DNA from: Clostridia bacterium
GTDB taxonomy: Bacteria; Bacillota; Clostridia; Oscillospirales; Acutalibacteraceae
Length of the DNA stretch: 38,632 nt
NCBI GenBank assembly: GCA_017480115.1
Contig: JAFVBH010000050.1
Span: 1 to 38,632 of the forward strand
Direction of reading: 5' to 3'
The number at the start of each line of letters is the position of its first letter. The stretch's first letter is position 1. This document shows positions 16,991-23,625 of the stretch, one piece after another. Position numbers and translations under genes: made by a program. A model generated the notes under the pieces. It did not search any database. It worked only from the letters and a program-made list of their open reading frames with translations, and was not told where the DNA came from.

Positions 16991-17836
16991 TTAATCCTCA
17001 ATAAACATCACGCCCACGGTACCGGGACCGCAATGCGCCACGATGGTAGAGGAGGTCTCCACCTCCAGAACCTCGTCGAACTTACAGTACTTGCGAATTT
17101 CCTTTTTAATCAGCTCCACCTGCTCCGGCGAAATGCCGGGCGAATGCTCGATAAACACCCGCGCGGGCTGGGGCGTTCCGCCCGTCTCAAAGATATAATC
17201 CACATATTTTTGTATGCACATATCATATTTACCGCGAAACTTCTTGCCCACCTGCATCGTGCCGTCTCTGACGTCAATCGTCGGCTTGATACCGAGAATA
17301 TTTGCCCCGAACGCCACGATACCGGAGCATCTGCCGCCCTTGCGCAAAAAGTCCAGCGTATCGATGATAAAGCTGCTGCGCACCCGCTTTTTTCGCTCCT
17401 CTGTTTTGCGGACGATCTCCTTTGCGGAAAACCCTTTCTCCATCATCTCGGCAGCCTTAATCACAAGGATGCCCGCGCCGGAGGTGATATTCATGGTGTC
17501 TACAACATACACGTTATCCATCGTCTCAGCGGCAAGACAGGCATTACGGTAGGTGGAAGAGATACCCGAGGACATGGCAAAATGCACCACATCGCTGCCG
17601 TCGGCAGTCAGTGCCCGAAAATATTCCTCGTACTCGCCGATGGAGCAGGCGGATGTGGTCGGCAGCGCGCCGGTATCGGCATATCGCTGCAAAATATCGC
17701 CCGTTGTGATACTCACCGCGTCGTCAAAGCATTCCTCCCCATACAGGATATGCAGCGGCAACACGGAGATCCCGTACTGCTCCCGATACTTATCCGGCAC
17801 CACGATGGCGCTTTCGGTGCTGAGTTTTACGCTCAT
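16991..17836 (-). CDS. DegV family fatty-acid-binding protein
   Basis: This 281-residue protein belongs to the DegV family, whose members (FakB) bind a fatty acid and present it to the kinase FakA for phosphorylation and lipid synthesis. Typical pieces are TTSACSIGEYEEYF (about 59-72), the SSGISSTYRNA loop (about 89-99) that holds the carboxyl group, VDTMNITSGAG, FLRKGGRCSG and the closing CGPGTVGVMF. No FakA gene is in the window. Its start overlaps the stop of the upstream membrane-protein gene (ATGA), and a good AGGAGGAG precedes it, so the two are translationally coupled. Confidence 0.95.
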   Translation of the reverse strand: MSVKLSTESAIVVPDKYREQYGISVLPLHILYGEECFDDAVSITTGDILQRYADTGALPTTSACSIGEYEEYFRALTADGSDVVHFAMSSGISSTYRNACLAAETMDNVYVVDTMNITSGAGILVIKAAEMMEKGFSAKEIVRKTEERKKRVRSSFIIDTLDFLRKGGRCSGIVAFGANILGIKPTIDVRDGTMQVGKKFRGKYDMCIQKYVDYIFETGGTPQPARVFIEHSPGISPEQVELIKKEIRKYCKFDEVLEVETSSTIVAHCGPGTVGVMFIED

Positions 17837-18606
17837 TGAGTCTCCTCCTGTTTCTGCGGCTGCACCGCATGTTCTACTGAAAAATAGTTATCGTTGCGGG
17901 CTTTCTCGGCAAGATACGCCAGTTCCTCCGCCCTGTCCGCCTTGGATTGCGCCTTGACCTGCCGCCGCAGCGCCTTGCGCCCCTTGCCGATGACGCCGTT
18001 TTTCTTAAACGCCACTAAAAACATACCGATCAACGCGCCGACGGCACAGCAGATCAGATCCACCATGGTGTCCCGCAGCCCGGTCTCCGCGATCAGGGAA
18101 GAGCGCTGCAGCTGGTACCCGTAGACCCGATCCATGGTAAACTCATAAAACTCCCATGCCACCGCCAATCCCAGCGAAAACCAAAAGGAAAAAAGCGCGG
18201 CAAGCGCGGGCTTGAGGTGATGCTTGCGCCCCTGGATCGCCGTAGCGAGGTCGTAGCCGAACCACGCAGCCAAAATCCCGGCAAAGGTGTGCTCAAAAAT
18301 ATCAATATGTTCAAAATTCGTATGATTATTGATAAACGGCCCGATCATGCACCCCACCAGCAGAAAACAATTCAGCAGCGTTTGGGAGAAATAGTCCACG
18401 CGGGTAATAAAGGACTGCCCGCCCAGCAGCTGGAACAGGTCCCACAAATGGGAAAATCCCACCGAGAATACGCCCATTAGAAACCCCGTGGTATCGCCCG
18501 CGAACAGACAATATACGGCGTAAATAATCAGAATACAACGAATCGCCAACCACAGGATCATCTGCCCCTGCGGAATGCGCCGGATCGGATTTAATGTTTT
18601 TTTCAT
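17833..18606 (-). CDS. Multi-pass membrane protein, DUF2238/YjdF-like
   Basis: This roughly 257-residue protein has about five to six hydrophobic segments between residues 15 and 200 and a charged, Lys/Ala-rich cytoplasmic tail. The pattern AWEFYEFTMDRVYG, then QRS and GLRDTMVDLICCAVGALIG, resembles the conserved part of the YjdF/DUF2238 membrane family, whose function is unknown. Family assignment is tentative. A GTG lies nine bases upstream in frame, but AGGTG is well spaced only for the ATG at 18606, so I use that start. The gene overlaps degV by four bases, which suggests a linked role, perhaps in membrane lipids. Confidence 0.82.
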   Translation of the reverse strand: MKKTLNPIRRIPQGQMILWLAIRCILIIYAVYCLFAGDTTGFLMGVFSVGFSHLWDLFQLLGGQSFITRVDYFSQTLLNCFLLVGCMIGPFINNHTNFEHIDIFEHTFAGILAAWFGYDLATAIQGRKHHLKPALAALFSFWFSLGLAVAWEFYEFTMDRVYGYQLQRSSLIAETGLRDTMVDLICCAVGALIGMFLVAFKKNGVIGKGRKALRRQVKAQSKADRAEELAYLAEKARNDNYFSVEHAVQPQKQEETQ

Positions 18607-18635
18607 TAATTTCACCTGAATAGAATAGATGCCTT

Positions 18636-18664
18636 ATTCTAGCATATTTCCTGCATATTTGCAA
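18636..18664 (-). promoter_or_regulatory. Promoter of the membrane protein-degV operon
   Basis: On the minus strand TTGCAA (18659-18664) and TAGAAT (18636-18641) are 17 bases apart, about 30 bases before the start. Confidence 0.75.
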
Positions 18665-18789
18665 TTCCCGATTCGTATATTTTCAACGATCGAGGATTTT
18701 TTACCCACGGAAGCGGTAAAAATATCGTAAAAAATCGAGGTTTATGAAGAAAATTCACAAAAAAATCAGCCAAAAACACAAAATCCTTA

Positions 18790-18818
18790 TTGAAAATTCC
18801 CAGCGCATGTGATAGAAT
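18790..18818 (+). promoter_or_regulatory. Promoter of the EF-G-like gene
   Basis: TTGAAA (18790-18795) and TAGAAT (18813-18818) are 17 bases apart. The leader is about 60 bases. Confidence 0.72.
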
Positions 18819-18885
18819 AATATTGCTATTTTCACATACCGCACGGCAATTGCCGTATTGTATAATTCGACAGGAGGAATAAATT

Positions 18886-20958
18886 ATGAAAGCCTATCAG
18901 GCGCAGGACATCAGAAATATCGCTATCGCCGGTCACGGCGGCAGAGGTAAAACCACACTTGCCGAGGCAATGCTCTTTACCGCGGGCGCGATCGACCGCC
19001 TGGGGAACGTCGCCGACGGCAACACCGTTATGGACTATGACCCCGAGGAGAAAAAGAGACATATTTCCGTTTCCACCTCCGTCGCCAACCTTGAATGGCG
19101 CGACGTTAAGATAAATTTGATCGACACTCCCGGTTTCTTTGATTTTGCGGGCGGTCTTTCCGAAGGCGTCCGCGCGGCGGACTGCGTGCTGACCGTGCTT
19201 GCAGCCGGCTCCGATTTCGACGTGGGCGCGGAGAAAGCCGTCAAAGCCGCCAAAAGCCGCGGGCTTGCCAAGATTTTTGCCATCACAAAATGTGATGTTG
19301 ACAATACCGATTTTTATAAGACCCTTGACGCGATCAAGGAAAAGTACGGCACGGTGATCTGCCCTGTCGTCGTTCCCCATTACGCGGGCGGCAGAATCGT
19401 CAGCTACGTCAACTTCCTGCAGGGCAAGGCGTTTGCCTACAACAACGGCGAGGCAAAGGAGGTCGCCATGCCCGACGATCCCGTCATTGAGGAGCTGCAC
19501 GCCGCGTTTACGGAGTCGGTCGCATCGGCGGACGACGATCTGATGATGCAGTATTTCGAGGACGAAGGCGCGTCCTTTACCCACGACGATATTGTCCGCG
19601 GTCTGAACACCGGCGTAAAAGCGGGGATGATCATTCCCGTCTATGCCTGCTCCGCCACCAAGCTGGAGGGCGTGGACTTTATACTGAACGCCATTCGCAA
19701 ATACGCCCCCTCGCCCGTTGACGTTACCGAAACCGGTGTTGACGCCAATGACGAGCCGGTAGAGATCAAGTGCGACGCGGCGGCCGATACCGCGGCGATT
19801 TGCTTTAAAACCGTTGCCGACCCCTTCGTGGGCAAAATGTCCTTTTTCAAGGTCGCGGCGGGCGTCGTCAAACCGGACGGCAGCTATGTAAATTCCAGAA
19901 CCGGCGACGCCGTCAGACTGGGCAAGCTGGTTATGCTCAAGAGCGGCAAGACCGTAGATATTCCGGAGATTACCGCCGGTGACATCGGCGTGATCACCAA
20001 GCTGGAGGGTTTCAAGACCGGCGATACCCTTTGCGCGGCGAAGAACGTCGTAAAGCTTGACGGCGTTGATTTCCCGTTGCCCTGCCTTTCCATGGCGGTC
20101 AAGGTCCGCAAAAAAGGCGAGGAAGAAAAGGTCGCCATGGGTCTCAAAAAGCTTTCTCATGAAGACCCCAGCATCAAATTCTACATAGAGGACGAGACCA
20201 GAGAGCAGATCATCTCCGGTTTGGGCGAGCAACATCTCGACGTCATCGTTTCCAAGCTGAAATCCAAGTTCGGCGTTGAGGTCGATCTCGCCGTTCCCCG
20301 CGTCGCCTACAGAGAGACCATCAGAAAGCCTGTTTCCAAGCAGGGCAGACATAAAAAACAGTCCGGCGGACACGGACAGTTCGGCGATGTATGGATCCGT
20401 TTTGAACCCATCGCAACAGACGATTTTGAGTTTGCCGAGGAGGTCGTCGGCGGCGCGGTTCCCAAAAACTACTTCCCCGCCGTGGAAAAAGGTCTGCGTG
20501 AAAGCATTGCCAAAGGCATGATCGCGGGATATCCCATGGTCGGTATTAAGGCGACGTTGTACGACGGCTCCTACCACCCCGTGGACTCTTCGGAAATGGC
20601 GTTCAAGACCGCGGCGCAGATTGCTTTCAAAAACGCAATCCCCGAGGCGCAGCCCACTATTTTGGAGCCGGTCGGCACGCTGAAGACTTACATGCCCGAT
20701 GATTGCCTCGGCGATATTATGGGCGACATCACCAAGCGCAGGGGTCGCATTTTGGGTATGGGTCCCTCCGACGATCCCCACACGCAGGAGCTGGTTGCCG
20801 AGGTTCCCATGGCGAACATGGGCGACTTCTCCACGGTTCTGCGTTCCATTACCGCAGGCAGAGGCAGCTTTACCTTCACCTTCTGCCGCTATGAGGACGC
20901 GCCGAAGGACGTTGCCGACAAGGTCATTGCCGACGCAAAGAAAGACGACGAGGAATAA
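18886..20958 (+). CDS. EF-G-like translational GTPase with divergent G motifs
   Basis: This 690-residue protein has the full EF-G layout: G domain, domain II, then domains III-V with the IV-V region clearly recognisable (REIT..VGYP-like YPMVGIKATLYDGSYH and MGDITKRRGRILGM). The G domain departs from true EF-G. The P loop is GHGGRGKTT (16-24) instead of AHIDAGKTT, G3 is DTPGFFDF (80-87) with Phe in place of the catalytic His, and G4 is TKCD (134-137) instead of NKMD. This matches the EF-G2-like group found beside the housekeeping fusA in many bacteria. Its role is poorly defined, and GTP hydrolysis may be altered. The start ATG follows AGGAGG. It is transcribed alone between a promoter and a strong terminator. 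Confidence 0.92.
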   Translation: MKAYQAQDIRNIAIAGHGGRGKTTLAEAMLFTAGAIDRLGNVADGNTVMDYDPEEKKRHISVSTSVANLEWRDVKINLIDTPGFFDFAGGLSEGVRAADCVLTVLAAGSDFDVGAEKAVKAAKSRGLAKIFAITKCDVDNTDFYKTLDAIKEKYGTVICPVVVPHYAGGRIVSYVNFLQGKAFAYNNGEAKEVAMPDDPVIEELHAAFTESVASADDDLMMQYFEDEGASFTHDDIVRGLNTGVKAGMIIPVYACSATKLEGVDFILNAIRKYAPSPVDVTETGVDANDEPVEIKCDAAADTAAICFKTVADPFVGKMSFFKVAAGVVKPDGSYVNSRTGDAVRLGKLVMLKSGKTVDIPEITAGDIGVITKLEGFKTGDTLCAAKNVVKLDGVDFPLPCLSMAVKVRKKGEEEKVAMGLKKLSHEDPSIKFYIEDETREQIISGLGEQHLDVIVSKLKSKFGVEVDLAVPRVAYRETIRKPVSKQGRHKKQSGGHGQFGDVWIRFEPIATDDFEFAEEVVGGAVPKNYFPAVEKGLRESIAKGMIAGYPMVGIKATLYDGSYHPVDSSEMAFKTAAQIAFKNAIPEAQPTILEPVGTLKTYMPDDCLGDIMGDITKRRGRILGMGPSDDPHTQELVAEVPMANMGDFSTVLRSITAGRGSFTFTFCRYEDAPKDVADKVIADAKKDDEE

Positions 20959-20970
20959 ACTTAATAACAA

Positions 20971-21012
20971 AAAAGACGCCCGTTCCGACGTTCGGAACGG
21001 GCGTCTTTTTTT
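20971..21012. terminator. Bidirectional intrinsic terminator
   Basis: AAGACGCCCGTTCCGA and its complement form a 16-bp stem with A-rich DNA before it and a T run after it. It lies between convergent genes and should work both ways. Confidence 0.93.
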
Positions 21013-21020
21013 AAAGCAGA

Positions 21021-21674
21021 TTATGCATTACTCTGTTTCGGCTTCTTTTTGCTGTTGATAGCGGCGGCGATATTGCGCGCGGAGGCGAGAAGGGTCAGCG
21101 CATACGCGATCCCGAGATCACGAAGCACGCCGACAACCAGATCGCGCTCCTCAAAGAAAGCCGGTACCGAACGCAGCGCGTCGAAAATCGTGATCGCATA
21201 TTCCTCTTTATACACATTGTAAATATCGATGCCGATACACACATATTCCGCCAGCGCGATCATAAGCACAGTCACGATGATCGCCGTTACAGCGCCGAAT
21301 ATACCGGTTGCGCCCTTTCTGCGGGTAGCAAACAGATCATAGCCGAAATTCGCCAGCACAAACGAGATCAAACCGCAAATTCCGGCGATATAGCCAAATT
21401 GATACAGCACGGCATACAGCACGCCGCCCGCCAGCGCGAACAGAAACGCGCCCACAATCCCGGCGATATGGTTCTCGGGCGTCTTTGCCTCGGCAGCCGT
21501 CGGCGCTGCCGGATATACCGGCGGTACAACAGCGTCCGCAGCGTTCGCCGTATCCGCATTGTAATAGCCCGTCGTTTCGGCGCTTTGCGTCTGTTCAAAG
21601 TCAGCCGATCCGCAGTCCGGGCAAAATTTTGCAGCGTCGTCCACAACGCTGCGACAGTTTTTACAGGTTTTCAT
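21021..21674 (-). CDS. Zinc-ribbon membrane protein of unknown function
   Basis: This 217-residue protein starts with a zinc ribbon (C4, C7, C18, C21: CKNC...CPDC), followed by an Ala/Pro/Thr-rich linker (about 30-65). About four membrane segments (between 70 and 200) and a short basic Lys-rich tail complete it. Such double-module proteins are common in Firmicutes, and no function can be assigned. A frame extension adds six residues upstream, but GGGAG is spaced correctly for the ATG at 21674. The promoter lies about 170 bases upstream, inside the terminator hairpin of the neighbouring gene, so the mRNA has a long leader that includes a perfect 18-bp hairpin. Confidence 0.82.
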   Translation of the reverse strand: MKTCKNCRSVVDDAAKFCPDCGSADFEQTQSAETTGYYNADTANAADAVVPPVYPAAPTAAEAKTPENHIAGIVGAFLFALAGGVLYAVLYQFGYIAGICGLISFVLANFGYDLFATRRKGATGIFGAVTAIIVTVLMIALAEYVCIGIDIYNVYKEEYAITIFDALRSVPAFFEERDLVVGVLRDLGIAYALTLLASARNIAAAINSKKKPKQSNA

Positions 21675-21780
21675 TTTCAAATCTCCCATCACAAGAAAGC
21701 GGCTGCGACACTGCGCTGACGCTTTCGTTCTACGCCATCGCCGCTGTCCGAAGGACAGGTTCGGCGGGCGTTACAATCTT

Positions 21781-21822
21781 TTTTATTTCATAGGAAACGG
21801 AAAAGTTTCCTATGAAATAAAA
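21781..21822. repeat. Perfect 18-bp inverted repeat
   Basis: TTTTATTTCATAGGAAAC (21781-21798) and its exact complement (21805-21822) flank a six-base loop. One arm recurs exactly at 14399-14416. It lies in the leader of the zinc-ribbon gene. Confidence 0.9.
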
Positions 21823-21824
21823 TA

Positions 21825-21861
21825 ATATCTACAAGAATGATTATACCATTCCTGTAGATAT
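21825..21861 (-). terminator. Terminator of the 21872 dockerin gene
   Basis: A 15-bp stem (21825-21839 with 21847-21861) is complete on the minus strand through one G-U wobble, and on that strand it is followed by TATTTTATTT. Confidence 0.7.
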
Positions 21862-21868
21862 ATGTCAA
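21840..21868 (-). promoter_or_regulatory. Consensus promoter nested in the terminator hairpin
   Basis: On the minus strand TTGACA (21863-21868) and TATAAT (21840-21845) are 17 bases apart. The -10 box occupies the loop of the terminator stem. It should drive the zinc-ribbon gene. Confidence 0.78.
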
Positions 21869-21871
21869 TCG

Positions 21872-22657
21872 TTATTCCTTTCGGAATCCAAGATACTCCT
21901 CAAACAGCGCCGCAGGATTATTGGAAAAGCTCTTAATATCCAGCGTCATCAGCGATCCGTTGTAGTAATACTCGCACTTGACGGGCATCCTTGAGGCATT
22001 AAAGGTATACCGCTGGTACCCGCCGGCGTAATCCTTATAATATACAATATTGCTGCCGGCAGTGCTGCGGGCATACCCAAGATCCTCCAAATACATGGGC
22101 GTAGGCAGATGCTCCGACCAGCAGAGGGATTTTCCGTTGTCGGCAAAGTATTCCGCATTCTTCGGATATTGCCGCTGAAACACCGCAAAGCTCATAACAT
22201 TGTACTGTTTCGCGGTATAATTGACAATCGTCACCTCGCGGGCAGCGGAATCATAGATCAACGCACTCCCCGAATCCAGACGAATGTATGCCTTGCCGCT
22301 CATCCATGCCGTATCCAGGCTGGACGATGCGCCGGTGGCGGAATTGGTGAAGACCGCCTGCATATTGTACTGATAGAAATTATCCAGCGAAATCAGCCGC
22401 GCCGACGCTCTGAGCAGTAACCGCGCGTCGGCGGAGGTCACTTTGCCGTCATAATTCAGATCCGCCTTTCGTTGCTGGGCGGCGGACAGCGGCTCCAAAC
22501 GGGCACAGTACCGCAGGACCAGCCGCGCGTCGGTGGAGCGCAATGCGCCGTCCCCGTTTACGTCGCCCACCGCGGCAAACGCCGCAGGCAGGCAGATCGA
22601 TGCGATCATCAGCGCGGCGAGCGCTGTTGCGATCGTCTTTGTTGCAAGCTTCTTCAT
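21872..22657 (-). CDS. Secreted protein, N-terminal dockerin plus LolA-like domain
   Basis: This 261-residue protein is a paralogue of the one at 15946-16785. A signal peptide (1 to about 28, ending AAFA) is followed directly by a dockerin dyad at 31-93 (loops DVNGDGALRSTD and DLNYDGKVTSAD, each with AR.(V/L)LR). A beta-rich C-terminal domain follows, with SSLDTAWMSGKAYIRLDSG and REVTIVNYTAKQYNVMS; this pattern of strand, short turn and tyrosines resembles LolA-type folds, but no catalytic residues are apparent. The start ATG follows GGAGGGG and overlaps the trmL stop codon (ATGA). It is therefore probably co-translated with a tRNA methyltransferase, an odd pairing for a secreted protein. Confidence 0.87.
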   Translation of the reverse strand: MKKLATKTIATALAALMIASICLPAAFAAVGDVNGDGALRSTDARLVLRYCARLEPLSAAQQRKADLNYDGKVTSADARLLLRASARLISLDNFYQYNMQAVFTNSATGASSSLDTAWMSGKAYIRLDSGSALIYDSAAREVTIVNYTAKQYNVMSFAVFQRQYPKNAEYFADNGKSLCWSEHLPTPMYLEDLGYARSTAGSNIVYYKDYAGGYQRYTFNASRMPVKCEYYYNGSLMTLDIKSFSNNPAALFEEYLGFRKE

Positions 22658-23181
22658 ACTGCCCCTCCATCGATATGATTAACGTCCTTCCAGCGGAACT
22701 CCCGCAGCTCGCCGCTGCATTCCAGCAGCGGAAAATCCCACTGCCGCAGCACCTCGTATACGCCGATGGCAACGGAATTGGACAGGTTCAGGCTGCGCGC
22801 TTCATCCAGCATCGGGATACGTACCGCGCGCTCGGGATTTTCAAACAGCAGCCGTTCCGGCAAGCCTTTGGTCTCCTTACCGAAAAACAGATACGACTTG
22901 TCGGGGTAGGCGACGTCGGAATATTTTTTCTGCGCCTTTGTGGAAAAATAATAACAGCTGCCGTTGTTTTTTTCAAAAAAGTCCGCCAGCGATTTGTAAT
23001 AGGTAATATCCAAATACTGCCAGTAGTCCAACCCCGCCCGCTTGAGCTTTCTGTCGTCGATCCGAAAGCCCAGCGGCTCGATCAAATGCAGCCGCGCGCC
23101 GGTCACGGCGCAGGTACGGGCGATATTTCCGGTATTTTGCGGAATCTCCGGTTCTACCAGCACAATGTTAAGTTCTGCCAT
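22654..23181 (-). CDS. trmL: tRNA (cytidine/uridine-34 2'-O)-methyltransferase, SPOUT family
   Basis: This 175-residue SPOUT methyltransferase should methylate the wobble ribose of tRNA-Leu species with S-adenosylmethionine. The motifs are in order: EPEIPQNTGNIART (10-23), LFFGKETKGLP (about 102-112) and the trefoil-knot segment IPMLDEARSLNLSNSVAIGVYE (about 125-146). The length is close to the usual 155-165, with about 15 extra residues at the C terminus that end in the overlap with the next gene. The start ATG follows CGGAG, with a promoter upstream. Confidence 0.95.
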   Translation of the reverse strand: MAELNIVLVEPEIPQNTGNIARTCAVTGARLHLIEPLGFRIDDRKLKRAGLDYWQYLDITYYKSLADFFEKNNGSCYYFSTKAQKKYSDVAYPDKSYLFFGKETKGLPERLLFENPERAVRIPMLDEARSLNLSNSVAIGVYEVLRQWDFPLLECSGELREFRWKDVNHIDGGAV

Positions 23182-23217
23182 GGGTAATGCTCCGATATGA
23201 AAAAATTTCCTATTATA

Positions 23218-23246
23218 ATTCTATAATATGGTAGCATAATAAGCAA
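23218..23246 (-). promoter_or_regulatory. Promoter of trmL
   Basis: On the minus strand TTGCTT (23241-23246) and TAGAAT (23218-23223) are 17 bases apart, about 37 bases before the start. Two TATAAT sequences in the same region could serve the divergent small gene, but no -35 box is clear for it. Confidence 0.6.
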
Positions 23247-23276
23247 TGAAATTCAATAACGAAAGGGAAATAAAAC

Positions 23277-23459
23277 ATGAATAAAACTACCATGTTAAAA
23301 AGTATCGGCGCAGTCGCGGCAGTCGGCGGCGCGGCAATGACCATCGGTTCCATGTTTACCGGCAAAAACGCAGTCAAGCGAAAAATCAAAAAAACCGCCA
23401 ATAAGGCGGTCAAAACGGCAAATATGATGCTGGACGGCATGCAGGGAATGTTTGGGTAA
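23277..23459 (+). CDS. Small basic protein with hydrophobic N-terminal helix, 60 residues
   Basis: The protein begins with a short hydrophobic, Gly/Ala-rich stretch (about 8-28: LKSIGAVAAVGGAAMTIGSM) and continues with a strongly basic helix (KNAVKRKIKKTANKAVKTANMM). It closes with a Met/Gly-rich tail. It looks like a membrane-associated small protein of the YtxH-like type, but no family can be assigned firmly. AAAGGGA precedes the ATG at a good distance. The gene diverges from trmL and is followed by a perfect hairpin. Confidence 0.72.
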   Translation: MNKTTMLKSIGAVAAVGGAAMTIGSMFTGKNAVKRKIKKTANKAVKTANMMLDGMQGMFG

Positions 23460-23462
23460 ACG

Positions 23463-23625
23463 GTAAATTCTGATTTGTCGGGGCGTAAATGCCCCGACAA
23501 ATCAGAAGTCAGGTAGGAGGGAAGAGGTAGGAGGTTCGGAAATCGCTACGCGATTTCCGCAATTATTCTTTATTCATCATTCATTTTTCATTTCTGATTT
23601 AGCTGCTACGCAGCTAAATCAGAAT
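23463..23625. repeat. Two TCTGATTT hairpins with mosaic-repeat filler
   Basis: A perfect 17-bp hairpin (23468-23484 with 23491-23507) follows the small gene, and a perfect 14-bp hairpin (23592-23605 with 23611-23624) follows trkH. Both have TTCTGATTT/AAATCAGAA at the base but differ further in. Between them lie AGGTAGGAGG repeats, an AATCGC/GCGATT palindrome and TTCATCATTCATTTTTCATT, matching 7120-7184 and 7613-7650 in reverse. Confidence 0.85.

Noticed and set aside
18832..20970. A 712-codon open frame antisense to the EF-G-like gene
   Set aside because: It mirrors the codon structure of the real gene, has no ribosome binding site and no recognisable domain. The plus-strand product is a clear family member.
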